A program made the position numbers and the translations under genes. A stretch of DNA of 36,813 nt from Candidatus Aminicenantota bacterium (lineage in GTDB: Bacteria > Acidobacteriota > Aminicenantia > Aminicenantales > Saccharicenantaceae), in contig JABLWX010000017.1 in NCBI GenBank assembly GCA_013178315.1, forward strand, positions 1 to 36,813. The letters run 5' to 3'. Every line of letters starts with the position of its first letter. Position 1 is the first letter of the stretch. The notes under the pieces were generated by a model, which was not told the DNA's origin, did no database searches, and was given only the letters and a program-made list of their open reading frames with translations. Below are positions 24,648 to 32,278 of this stretch, piece by piece.

Positions 24648-25064
24648 CTATTTTTTCTTATCCCTGGTTCCTTTGAGGCCGGACTTAGTTACTGATTTGG
24701 AGGCAGGTTCGGGCCGGCAGACCCCGCTCCTTGAGGTCAGGCAGACCTGTTTTTCCTTGACCGTCCTGACCCTGGGCCCGGTAACGGCCAGCTCTTCCCT
24801 GAACCATTCCCGAAACGCAGGTTCTAATTGCTTCCGGCAACCCGAGGGAATGCGGTAATAAATCCAGCGCCCGCTTCTCCTGGCCTCGACCAGCCCGGCC
24901 TGGCGCAGGCCCCTGAGCTGGTGCGATATGAGCGACTGCTCAATCTTGAGAAGGGCCATCAGCTCGCCAACACACAGCTCGGAGTCCAGCAGCAGAAGAA
25001 AAATCCGCAGCCGGGTCCGGTCGGAAAACGCCCTGAAAATCCCTAAAGCCTCATCCAGTTTCAT
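24648..25064 (-). CDS. arsR: ArsR/SmtB-family repressor
   Basis: 138 residues. The winged-helix DNA-binding core (about residues 1-90) includes 'AFSDRTRLRIFLLLLDSELCVGELMALLKIEQSLISHQLRGLRQAGLV' (three pieces of one stretch). In classic ArsR the sensor loop is E-L-C-V-C-D-L; here it is E-L-C-V-G-E-L, so only Cys31 of the pair is kept. Further Cys lie at 76, 108 and 116, the last two in a C-terminal tail of about 45 residues that is not part of the core fold and may complete the metalloid site. GAGGAAAGG lies before ATG 25064. The promoter immediately upstream carries its presumed own operator. The gene stands alone, 8 kb from the arsenic transporters it probably controls. Confidence 0.9.
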   Translation of the reverse strand: MKLDEALGIFRAFSDRTRLRIFLLLLDSELCVGELMALLKIEQSLISHQLRGLRQAGLVEARRSGRWIYYRIPSGCRKQLEPAFREWFREELAVTGPRVRTVKEKQVCLTSRSGVCRPEPASKSVTKSGLKGTRDKKK

Positions 25065-25080
25065 GTTTAAGCCTTTCCTC

Positions 25081-25125
25081 GATATATGAAGATATATTCA
25101 TATATCAAAAGCCGGGCGCGGTCAA
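25081..25125 (-). promoter_or_regulatory. Autoregulated arsR promoter with operator
   Basis: On the minus strand, TTGACC (25125-25120), 17 bases, then TATGAA (25102-25097). A 10-6-10 inverted repeat, GATATATGAA-N6-TTCATATATC, spans 25081-25106 and covers the -10 box, ending 17 bases before the arsR ATG. The half-site TATATGAA, the 17-base spacing and the CCCGG(C)TTTGATATATGAA context all match the permease promoter. Confidence 0.85.
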
Positions 25126-25482
25126 GCCAGCGGTTCTTTCCAGTCAAGATATTGTATCCAGTCTAATGGGTCTTCCTGGAAGCGGCGGGGTGGCCAGGAC
25201 CCGGGCCAGCCGAGGCCGGGCTTTATTAACCTTCCTGGCAGGCCAGCTCCTCTAAGATCGCCCCATTAACTCGCGTCTCTAACCCCATAGCCCTGCCTCC
25301 TGGCTAATCTCTGCCTAAAATCTATCCCCCGGACCAGCCAGAAGACAACTGAATTTCGCTTAGATTTTTTCGCGAGCCAAGTAATCGTTTTCAAGTAGAT
25401 TTTAAGTGAGGCAATTCGCCGGGTTTTCTTTTGACAAAATTAAAGATATTATTATCCTGACCAAAAAATAACGGAGGGTAAA
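25107..25482. other. Intergenic stretch between arsR and the SagB-like gene
   Basis: Apart from the arsR -35 box at the left and the SagB-gene promoter at the right, I see no gene. A GC-rich hairpin, CCCGGGCC with GGCCGGG (around 25198-25218), is followed by CTTTATT and might act as a weak plus-strand terminator. Confidence 0.35.
25431..25458 (+). promoter_or_regulatory. Promoter of the SagB-like gene
   Basis: TTGACA at 25431-25436, a 16-base AT-rich spacer, then TATCCT at 25453-25458. Transcription would start about 18 bases before the ATG at 25483, leaving room for the GGAGG at 25473-25477. Confidence 0.55.
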
Positions 25483-26307
25483 ATGCCAGAAAAACTAAAA
25501 TATTTACCGGGAAAAATCGGTCGCGCCGGGAAAGCTACCTTCCGAGCCCGGCTGATACCTCTTTCCTGGCTACTAATCCTGTCCCTGATTATCGGCTCCG
25601 GCTACCTGAACTCTTCACCCGCCATAAGCCGGGACTGTGCCGTCGCCAATCCCGAGTCCGGGCTAATCCAGCTACCGGCCCCGCGTCATGACAGCCAGTT
25701 TTCCCTGGAGAAAGCCCTCAAGGCCAGGCAATCGGTTCGCGAATACCAGGAGGTTCCCCTCACTATGGCCGAAATCTCGCAGATCCTGTGGGCGGCCCAG
25801 GGCTTTACCCGGGAGCGCAAGGAGCCTCCAACCCGCTGGAACCCGAAGTACGAATGGCAGGGCGGACTGCGCACCGCCCCTTCGGCCGGAGCCCTCTATC
25901 CCATGGAAATCTACCTCTTGGCCGGAAAGGTGGATGGCCTGCCCGGTGGCGTCTACAAGTACGTTCCGAAAAACCATGCCCTGATAAAGGTGACCGAAGC
26001 CGATAAGAGAAAAGAACTCTGCCTGGCAGCGCTCAAGCAACCCCAAATTGAAAAGGCACCGGCAGTTATCCTGATGGCCGGCGTTTACGAGAGGACTTCA
26101 TACAAGTACGGGGAGAGGGCTGAAAGGTACGTGCACATGGAGGCCGGGAGCATCGCCGAAAATATCTACCTCCAGGCCACGGCCCTGGGAATAGGCACCG
26201 TTCTCATCGGGGCTTTTAACGATGAAGAGGTGAAAAAGGTCATGGCCCTTCCCGCCGACGAGTCCCCGCTCGTCATCATGCCCCTGGGCAGGATGCCGGC
26301 CCGGTGA
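25483..26307 (+). CDS. SagB/ThcOx-family nitroreductase-like oxidoreductase with N-terminal membrane anchor
   Basis: 274 residues. A hydrophobic segment (about residues 25-45, 'LSWLLILSLIIGSGYL') follows a basic N-terminus, so the enzyme is exported or anchored. The rest is a nitroreductase-fold, FMN-binding domain: 'ARQSVREY' (phosphate-binding Arg/Ser), 'LSQILWAAQG'-type helix, 'RTAPSAGALYPMEIYL' (the SagB hallmark), 'YVHMEAGSIAENIYLQATALGIGTVLIGAF' (split here) and a final 'PLGRMP'. Cytoplasmic SagB enzymes oxidise azolines in peptide natural products. This stand-alone, exported type has no precursor peptide or cyclodehydratase nearby, so its substrate is unknown. GGAGG lies upstream of ATG 25483. 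Confidence 0.88.
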   Translation: MPEKLKYLPGKIGRAGKATFRARLIPLSWLLILSLIIGSGYLNSSPAISRDCAVANPESGLIQLPAPRHDSQFSLEKALKARQSVREYQEVPLTMAEISQILWAAQGFTRERKEPPTRWNPKYEWQGGLRTAPSAGALYPMEIYLLAGKVDGLPGGVYKYVPKNHALIKVTEADKRKELCLAALKQPQIEKAPAVILMAGVYERTSYKYGERAERYVHMEAGSIAENIYLQATALGIGTVLIGAFNDEEVKKVMALPADESPLVIMPLGRMPAR

Positions 26308-26440
26308 GAGTGATAAAAATCAACCTTACCAGCTTTGATCAAAGGCAATTCCAGGTCTTACCGGTAGAGGCATCGATGAGCAGTTCTCGCTCCAGGCAGA
26401 AATTTCTTATCTGAACGGAAGGGATAAGGACAAAGCCCCT

Positions 26441-27388
26441 TCAGGTCTTGAAGACCTGGTAGAAGTAGGAGCTGAGGCGGGCGATAAAAGTCTTGGTGGT
26501 CAGGGGGCCGCTCCAGGTCCTGACCAGCACGGTGATGATGTAATCGCCGTGCGGGCTGAAGACAATGCCGGCATCGTGGCAGACTTCCCTTTCCTGGCCG
26601 GTCTTATGGGCCACGGTGGCTTCCCGCGGAAGAAAGCGCGGCAGGCGGTCGTTAATTTTCTGTCTTTTCAAGACGTCGAGGCATTTTTCCGAGATGTCGG
26701 CACTCAGGCAGCGGCCGTGATATATCATTTCCAGCAAGCCGGTTATTTCCCGGGCCGAAGTGTAATTCTCCAGGCCTTCCTCCCTGGCGCGAAAGTCCAT
26801 CATCAGCCGGTTGAGGACAGTATCCTTGAGGCCCAGCTTGGCGAAAACCTCCCTGATGTAGTCGAAGCCCAGGCGCTTGATGATGACGTTGGTGGCAATA
26901 TTATCGCTGTGGGTGACCATGTAATCTATCAGTTCCCCGTAGGTAAAGGTCCGCCCGTTGCGCATCCGGCGCAACCGCCCGGAACCTCCGACCCGGTCCT
27001 GGCGACGCAGGACATACTTCTCCTGCAGGTCCAGCCGCCCGTCTTCAACCGCCTTGAAACAGGCCACCATGATGGGAATCTTGATCAGGCTGGCCGCCGG
27101 AAACCGGGCCTCGTCATTGTGGAGAAAGGTCCAGTCGGTCTGCAGATCCTTGACCACCAGGCCGGTTTCGCCGCGGAAGCTGGAAATTCGCTGCAGGATC
27201 CGGCGGGAGTTGGCCTCCCAGCGTTCCTGGCGCAGGTTATAGAGCCATAATTTTTCTTCCGGGGTCAATGACCTGGCCGTCCCTGTGGCCACAGCACCGC
27301 TGGCCCTTAAGGGGATGGAAATGAGCAGGGCCAGAATGATAAAGGAGGTAAATAGCGAATTTTTTAACTTTTTCTTTCCACCCGGCAT
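26441..27388 (-). CDS. Class A beta-lactamase-like serine hydrolase (exported)
   Basis: 315 residues from ATG 27388. An upstream in-frame GTG at 27409 is less likely because the purine-rich AGAAGAG lies between the two. A signal peptide or anchor (about residues 11-30) leads to a penicillin-binding fold with all three active-site motifs: S-L-I-K (Ser100), S-D-N (161-163) and K-T-G (262-264). The omega-loop region reads 'REEGLENYTSARE', in which a Glu is present but the usual E-x-x-L-N spacing is altered. True beta-lactamase activity is therefore uncertain, and a D,D-peptidase or related hydrolase role is possible. A strong promoter lies upstream. It converges on the SagB-like gene. Confidence 0.85.
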   Translation of the reverse strand: MPGGKKKLKNSLFTSFIILALLISIPLRASGAVATGTARSLTPEEKLWLYNLRQERWEANSRRILQRISSFRGETGLVVKDLQTDWTFLHNDEARFPAASLIKIPIMVACFKAVEDGRLDLQEKYVLRRQDRVGGSGRLRRMRNGRTFTYGELIDYMVTHSDNIATNVIIKRLGFDYIREVFAKLGLKDTVLNRLMMDFRAREEGLENYTSAREITGLLEMIYHGRCLSADISEKCLDVLKRQKINDRLPRFLPREATVAHKTGQEREVCHDAGIVFSPHGDYIITVLVRTWSGPLTTKTFIARLSSYFYQVFKT

Positions 27389-27440
27389 AATCAGCTCTTC
27401 TCTCAGCACGGCCTGAAGTTATTCCAGATACTGTCCATAG

Positions 27441-27469
27441 TTTATACAGGTAGTTTCAAAAACTGTCAA
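27441..27469 (-). promoter_or_regulatory. Promoter of the beta-lactamase-like gene
   Basis: On the minus strand, a perfect TTGACA (27469-27464), a 17-base spacer, then TATAAA (27446-27441), one base off consensus. The predicted start is about 45 bases before ATG 27388. One of the strongest vegetative-type promoters in the window. Confidence 0.8.
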
Positions 27470-27836
27470 CACCCCTCCGGATTATCCCCGGGGTTATCTT
27501 TTTATCCCCGTGCACCCCTCCCCGGTTGAGATCATTTTTTTGGGTCCCCTGGCTGCCAGTTCCCAGGGCCTCAGCGACCACAACCAGCCTCCCCGGCGCC
27601 ATACGGGTAAAGGAAGAAGAAGAAGAGCCATCTCTCTTAAGACTAACCTTGGGTTTCCCCATCTCCATTCTCCACTTTTTTATCCAGAAGACCGGGCGCG
27701 TGACGCCATTCCCGCTTCGGGACAATTTCGCCGCCGGCAAGTTTACCTGGATAGTCATCTTTCCCGGGGCAACCTGAATTTTCAGGCCGGGGGCAGGGCC
27801 GTTTATTAATGCAAGTCGATTCTGAAGATTCTGTCG

Positions 27837-27865
27837 TTGATTATGATTCGCCTTGTGCGTTAAAA
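27837..27865 (+). promoter_or_regulatory. Promoter of the OmpA-family gene
   Basis: TTGATT at 27837-27842, a 17-base spacer, then TTAAAA at 27860-27865. The predicted start near 27872 leaves a short leader containing GGGGAGG (27886-27892) before ATG 27899. Confidence 0.6.
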
Positions 27866-27898
27866 TCGTTAACAGAAAAATAAATGGGGAGGCAGCTA

Positions 27899-29350
27899 AT
27901 GAAAAATATCAAGACCCTGGTTATTCTGGCTGTCTTTCTGGCCGCCGCGGCGCCGGCCCTGGCCGAAATACAGCTGAAAGCCTTGACCCTGACCGAGGGC
28001 AAAAATATCCAGATAACGTTCAACAAGACTCCCCGGGCCCCGTCCCGGTCCAGCCTTTCGGCCGAGCTGTCGTTTTCCAAGGGCGTGACCGCCGTGGACC
28101 TCAGCTTCGAGAAGCTGGAACCGGCCATCCTTTTTTCCGGGAATATCACCACCTATGTCATCTGGGCGCTCAACCCGGCCGGAACCTGTGAGAACCTGGG
28201 AGAAATACTGGTCGACCGCCGGGAGGCCTCCGGCTCCCAGAAATTCTACGCGCCCGGCAAAATCCTGGCCCTGATGATCACGGCCGAGCCTTACAGCGTG
28301 GTCAGCAAGCCATCAGAAATCGTCCTTTATTACAACGGCGAGACCCGGGAGAAAAATGTTCAGATAGTTCCCTTCGCTTTCAAGGACTTTTCCGGCGAAG
28401 CCGCCCCGGCCCTGGACAGCATTGCCATGCTCCAGTACAGCACCGACCTGCCGGTAACCCTGTTCCAGGCCGAAAAGACCATTGAGTACGCCAACAAGAT
28501 CAACGCAGCCGAACATAATCCCAAGGCAATTGAAGAGGCCAAGAAAGCCCTGGACAGGGCCCGCACCCTGACCCGCGACAAGAAAAACATGGCCGAGACC
28601 GCCCGGATTGCCGTCCAGCACGCCACCCGGGCCATCAAGGACACGGTGAAGTATATGGAGGAAAAAGCAGCGGCCGAAGAAGAGGCCAGGCGCCAGGCTG
28701 AAAAAGCAGCCCTGGAGCAAAGGGCAGCCCAGGCCGAATCCGAGGCGGAAAAACTGGCCGTTCAACTGGAACAAATCAAGCAGGAGCGGGCCGCCCTGGA
28801 CAAGGAAATGGCCGACCTGGCCCGGCAGATGCGGGAACTGGCCGAGGAAAGAGACCGCCTGGCCCTGGAAAAGGACAACCTGTCCCTGGAAACAGAGCGG
28901 CTGGCCGCCGAGCGGGAGGCCATCAAGAAGGAGCGGGACGAGCTGGCCTCAAAGCTCAAGGGGGCCCTGTCCTCGGTTGCCGAAACCACCGAAACCGCCC
29001 GGGGCCTGATCGTCAACCTGGCCGGGGTTTTGTTCGATGTCAACAAGGCCACGCTGAAACCAGAATCCCAGCTCAAACTGGCCAAGCTGGCCGGCATCCT
29101 GATGGTCTTCCAGGACATGAAACTGAGCATCGAAGGCCACACCGACTCCACCGGCTCGGAAGAACTGAACCTGCGTCTTTCCACCGACCGGGCCCGGGCC
29201 GTCTACGAGTTCCTGATGAGCCAGGGGGTGGCCCCCGACCGGATGAAGTACCAGGGGTTCGGTTCGAGCAAGCCGGTGGCCCCCAACGACACCGAGGCCA
29301 ACCGGGCCAAGAACCGGCGGGTGGAAGTTATCGTGCTGCGGGAAGAATAA
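27899..29350 (+). CDS. OmpA-family outer-membrane/peptidoglycan-binding protein with long coiled coil
   Basis: 483 residues from ATG 27899, chosen because GGGGAGG lies just upstream. A signal peptide ends near 'AAAPALA'. Residues about 22-160 form a beta-rich domain. Residues about 190-365 are a long, Ala/Glu/Lys/Arg-rich helix with heptads, predicted coiled coil. The C-terminal 115 residues are an OmpA/MotB domain: 'VLFDVNKATLKPESQLKLAKLAGIL', 'IEGHTDSTGSEELNLRLSTDRA' and 'YQGFGSSKPVAPNDTEANRAKNRRVEV' (Asp and Arg residues that grip diaminopimelate of peptidoglycan; motifs split from longer runs). Probably a periplasm-spanning envelope linker. It converges on the PrsW gene 56 bases away. Confidence 0.9.
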   Translation: MKNIKTLVILAVFLAAAAPALAEIQLKALTLTEGKNIQITFNKTPRAPSRSSLSAELSFSKGVTAVDLSFEKLEPAILFSGNITTYVIWALNPAGTCENLGEILVDRREASGSQKFYAPGKILALMITAEPYSVVSKPSEIVLYYNGETREKNVQIVPFAFKDFSGEAAPALDSIAMLQYSTDLPVTLFQAEKTIEYANKINAAEHNPKAIEEAKKALDRARTLTRDKKNMAETARIAVQHATRAIKDTVKYMEEKAAAEEEARRQAEKAALEQRAAQAESEAEKLAVQLEQIKQERAALDKEMADLARQMRELAEERDRLALEKDNLSLETERLAAEREAIKKERDELASKLKGALSSVAETTETARGLIVNLAGVLFDVNKATLKPESQLKLAKLAGILMVFQDMKLSIEGHTDSTGSEELNLRLSTDRARAVYEFLMSQGVAPDRMKYQGFGSSKPVAPNDTEANRAKNRRVEVIVLREE

Positions 29351-29406
29351 AGTCTGATTAAGCCAGAAGCGAGAATAGAGAATCGAGCTTCCGAAAACCC
29401 GAAAAA

Positions 29407-30096
29407 TTAAGCAGTCTTCTTATGCCTCTCCAGAAGATAAATGAGCAGTAACCATAACACGAGCACCAGTATGGCTGAATAGACCCTCAGGTAATTTGAA
29501 ACCGTCAGGACGTTGAAGAGCCCGTGAAAAATGGCTGACAGGGGAAGGCTGATGAGGGCAGCCAGGAACACCGATTGCCCCTTCATCCGGGCCCGGGCCA
29601 CAAAGTATCCCCAGATGGAAGAGAAAAGGGCATGGGTGAGGGGTGAGGCCACGGCCCGGCCGAAAAAAGCCACGCCGGTCATCATAGGCAGATAGCCAAG
29701 ATTCTCAAAGCTGGCAAAGCCGATGGCTACAGAGGAGGCGTAAACCACACCGTCGGCCGGTTCATCCAGGTCCCGCCACCTGAGTATGAACAGGACAAAG
29801 GGCAGGAACTTAAAGATTTCTTCGAGGGGGCCGACCACGCCCAGCGAATACATGAAAATCTCCCGGGCCTGACCCCGGGCCACCACCAGGTTAAAACCCT
29901 GCGGCAGGCCGAGCATGGGCAACTGCCGGTAAGTCATGAAACAGGCAAACCCGGCCAGTACCCCGAGGAGGAAGGCCTCCAGAAGGTTGATCAACGGCTC
30001 GGGCTGCCGGCGGTCCTTGTAATAAAAATAGCCAATCCAGAAGATGGCCGGGCCGATGATGCTGGCCAGGATTTTCCAGAAAATTACGCCTTCCAT
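29407..30096 (-). CDS. PrsW-family intramembrane metalloprotease
   Basis: 229 residues with about eight membrane helices. The family motifs are all visible: E-E-x-x-K in 'GPLEEIFKF', F-E-x-x-x-Y in 'SFENLGY', H-x-x-F-S in 'THALFSS' and a final 'HGLFN'. These residues bind zinc inside the membrane. Bacillus PrsW cuts the anti-sigma factor RsiW; what is cut here is unknown. An anti-sigma factor gene is present 5.5 kb away (35599-36324), but a link is only a thought. It starts 20 bases after the histidine phosphatase stop, so the two are very likely co-transcribed. The ribosome-binding site is weak (AGGG). Confidence 0.9.
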   Translation of the reverse strand: MEGVIFWKILASIIGPAIFWIGYFYYKDRRQPEPLINLLEAFLLGVLAGFACFMTYRQLPMLGLPQGFNLVVARGQAREIFMYSLGVVGPLEEIFKFLPFVLFILRWRDLDEPADGVVYASSVAIGFASFENLGYLPMMTGVAFFGRAVASPLTHALFSSIWGYFVARARMKGQSVFLAALISLPLSAIFHGLFNVLTVSNYLRVYSAILVLVLWLLLIYLLERHKKTA

Positions 30097-30116
30097 TGCC
30101 CTACTAATCCATTGTT

Positions 30117-30731
30117 CTAATAATTCAAAAGATGACCGGTTTCGTTCAGGGTCACGGCCACGAACCGGCCATCGCGGTATTCAAACACGTTCAGGGCGCA
30201 GTTGTCCTGCCGCAACCGCCAGAAATAGCTCCCGTCCAGGCCGAGAAGTCCCATGATTATCAGGCGGTTGATGACCGTGTGGCCGACGGCCACCACGGTT
30301 TCACCGGGGTGGGTGGCGACAATTTCCTCAATCGCTCTCACCCCGATCCGCTGCCGTTCATCCAGGGATTCCCCGCCGGGAAAATGAAGACCTGACGGAT
30401 CGGACAGCCAGCGCTGGTAGAGTTCTGGCCAGCGGGCCCGGACTTCTTCCGGGGTCAAGCCCTGCCACTGGCCGTAATCGATGTCGGACAGCCCGGGATG
30501 AACCCGGACATCCAGGCCAAACTGGGCCGCTATGGCCTCTCCGGTCCTGACCGACCTGGACAGAGGGCTGGAATAGACGGCTGCGGGTTTCCAGGAAGCG
30601 GCCAGGCGCCGGGCCAGCAGTTCAGCCTGTTTAAGGCCATTTTCATTCAGGGGAATGTCGGCGCTGCCCCTGAATCTTTCCACCCGGTTCCACTCGGTTT
30701 CTCCGTGCCTGACGAGGATTATCCTGGTCAT
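30117..30731 (-). CDS. Histidine phosphatase family protein (phosphoglycerate mutase/CobC-like)
   Basis: 204 residues, cytoplasmic. The catalytic R-H-G-E-T-E-W-N sits at the N-terminus ('ILVRHGETEWNRVERFRG'). The second Arg is in 'SPLSRSVRTGEAI', Glu/Asp is in 'LSDIDYGQWQGL', and the second catalytic His is in 'VVAVGHTVINR'. The branch includes alpha-ribazole phosphatase (CobC/CobZ) and broad phosphatases such as GpmB/PhoE; nothing nearby points to cobalamin synthesis, so the substrate is open. AAGGA lies 4 nt before ATG 30731. A clear promoter is at 30759-30787. The PrsW gene follows in the same transcript. Confidence 0.88.
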   Translation of the reverse strand: MTRIILVRHGETEWNRVERFRGSADIPLNENGLKQAELLARRLAASWKPAAVYSSPLSRSVRTGEAIAAQFGLDVRVHPGLSDIDYGQWQGLTPEEVRARWPELYQRWLSDPSGLHFPGGESLDERQRIGVRAIEEIVATHPGETVVAVGHTVINRLIIMGLLGLDGSYFWRLRQDNCALNVFEYRDGRFVAVTLNETGHLLNY

Positions 30732-30758
30732 TGTATCCTTAAAAGGTCAGTTTTTGTT

Positions 30759-30787
30759 AAATTAAACAATAAGGTTATGTTTGTCAA
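30759..30787 (-). promoter_or_regulatory. Promoter of the histidine phosphatase-PrsW operon
   Basis: On the minus strand, TTGACA (30787-30782), a 17-base spacer, then TAATTT (30764-30759). It lies back to back with the pncB promoter, whose -35 box begins 19 bases to the right. Confidence 0.75.
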
Positions 30788-30805
30788 CCAGAAATCAGGC
30801 ACAGC

Positions 30806-30834
30806 TTGGTAGGCCAGGCGGGCTGGCATATAAT
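30806..30834 (+). promoter_or_regulatory. Promoter of pncB, apparently giving a leaderless transcript
   Basis: TTGGTA at 30806-30811, a 17-base spacer and a perfect TATAAT at 30829-30834. The -10 box ends only 8 bases before ATG 30843, so the normal start distance (about 7 bases) puts the first transcribed base at or next to the A of the start codon. Confidence 0.65.
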
Positions 30835-30842
30835 AAGATAGG

Positions 30843-32276
30843 ATGAAAGCAAAAGTCACCCTGTTTGAATTCTCGCCTCTTTATACCGACCTCTACCAGA
30901 TTGCCATGGGACAGGCCTATTTCCTGGACGGTACGTCGGAAAAGCCAGCCGTCTTTGACTATTTTTTCCGCACCATACCATTCAGCGGAGGCTATGTTAT
31001 TTTCGCCGGTCTGGACCCGTTACTCCAGGCCCTGGAAGGCCTGCGGTTTGAGGCAGAAGACCTGGAGTACCTGCGGCAGCTCGGGTTCCATCCCGATTAC
31101 CTGGAGTACCTGAAGAGTTTCCATTTTGCCGGCAATGTTTACTCAATGAAAGAGGGCGAGGTGGTTTTTCCGCTGGAACCCATCATCCGGGTTGAGGGCC
31201 GCCTGTTCGAAGCCCAGCTGGTGGAAACGCTTCTTCTCAACCTGGTCAACTATCAGAGTCTAATCGCCACCAAGGCTTCCCGGATGAGGCAGGCTGCCGG
31301 ACACCGCGTGCTGAGCGACTTCGGTTTGCGCCGGGCGCCGGCCCAGGGCGGCCTGCTGGCCTCGCGGGCCGCGGTCATCGGCGGCTTTGACAGCACCTCC
31401 AATGTTGAAGCGGCCAGGCTGTTCGGACTGGAACCGGCCGGGACCATGGCCCATTCCTTCATAGAAAGTCATGGCGACGAATTCCAGGCCTTCTTGAAGT
31501 TCGTGGAAGCCAACCCGGAACGGGCTATCCTTCTGGTTGACACCTATGACACCCTGGGCAGCGGCGTGCCCAACGCCGTCCGGGCCGGCCTCAAGATGGC
31601 CAGTAAAGGGCTCAAACTCAAGGGCATCCGCCTGGACAGCGGCGACCTGGCCTACCTTTCCAAGAAGGCCAGGGCCATGCTGGACGCTGCCGGGCTGAAA
31701 GAGGCTAAGATCGTGGCCTCCAACCTGCTCGATGAGCACGTTATCAGGAGCCTCGTTGAGCAGGGCGCACCGATTGATATTTTCGGGGTGGGCACCAAGC
31801 TGGTAACCGGGGTGCCGGATGCGGCCCTGGACGGGGTCTACAAGCTGGCGGTTTTTGACGGTCAGCCCAGGATGAAACTTTCCGACAACCTGACCAAGAC
31901 CACTCTGCCCGGCCGCAAGCAGGTGGCCCGGTTCCGGGATAGCCAGGGGTTTTTCATGGCCGATGCCATCCAGCTGGCTGATGAACCCCTGCCGGAAAGA
32001 ATGTTCCACCCGGTGGAACCGGGGAAATCGCTCGACCTGAGGTCTTACCAGGATGAACCCCTGCTGGAAAAGGTCATGGACGCGGGGCGGAGGCTGAAGC
32101 CCGGTAAAGAGGTCGAGGAAATCGCCGCCTTCGCCCGCCAGAGATTGAAGCAACTGCCACCAGAGCATAAGCGGTTTGAATATCCTCACGTCTATAAGGT
32201 CGGGCTGAGCCAGAGGCTTCTTAACCTGAGAAATGAGCTCATGGAGAGTTACAGGAAAAAATTTGAAGGGGGATGA
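30843..32276 (+). CDS. pncB: Nicotinate phosphoribosyltransferase
   Basis: 477 residues, the length of the long bacterial form. It converts nicotinate plus phosphoribosyl pyrophosphate to nicotinate mononucleotide, using ATP, in NAD salvage. Recognisable segments are the N-terminal 'YTDLYQIAMGQAYF', the active-site block 'LSDFGLRRAPAQGG' (with the Arg pair), 'GTMAHSFIESHGDE' (phosphorylated His in the family), 'LLVDTYDTLGSGVPNA' and 'IRLDSGDLAYLSKKAR'. ATG 30843 has no Shine-Dalgarno but stands 8 bases after a TATAAT, consistent with leaderless translation. pncA follows with a 2-base gap, making a neat salvage operon. Confidence 0.96.
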   Translation: MKAKVTLFEFSPLYTDLYQIAMGQAYFLDGTSEKPAVFDYFFRTIPFSGGYVIFAGLDPLLQALEGLRFEAEDLEYLRQLGFHPDYLEYLKSFHFAGNVYSMKEGEVVFPLEPIIRVEGRLFEAQLVETLLLNLVNYQSLIATKASRMRQAAGHRVLSDFGLRRAPAQGGLLASRAAVIGGFDSTSNVEAARLFGLEPAGTMAHSFIESHGDEFQAFLKFVEANPERAILLVDTYDTLGSGVPNAVRAGLKMASKGLKLKGIRLDSGDLAYLSKKARAMLDAAGLKEAKIVASNLLDEHVIRSLVEQGAPIDIFGVGTKLVTGVPDAALDGVYKLAVFDGQPRMKLSDNLTKTTLPGRKQVARFRDSQGFFMADAIQLADEPLPERMFHPVEPGKSLDLRSYQDEPLLEKVMDAGRRLKPGKEVEEIAAFARQRLKQLPPEHKRFEYPHVYKVGLSQRLLNLRNELMESYRKKFEGG

Positions 32277-32278
32277 CC

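Larger units (their letters stand above)
27389..27898. other. Divergent promoter region between beta-lactamase-like and OmpA-family genes
   Basis: This 510-base stretch holds a promoter for each flanking gene and otherwise no gene I can support. Small plus-strand frames within 27510-27809 have no ribosome-binding sites and no recognisable sequence. Short CCCCGG-rich segments (27476-27500) look like simple palindromes (TCCCCGGGG). Confidence 0.4.

Noticed and set aside
26441..27388. Naming the gene as a true class A beta-lactamase (resistance gene)
   Set aside because: S-x-x-K, S-D-N and K-T-G are present, but the omega-loop E-x-x-L-N spacing is not standard, so only a beta-lactamase-like hydrolase is claimed.
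27510..27809. Plus-strand frames between the beta-lactamase-like and OmpA-family genes
   Set aside because: No ribosome-binding site and no similarity I recognise. The region is explained by two divergent promoters.
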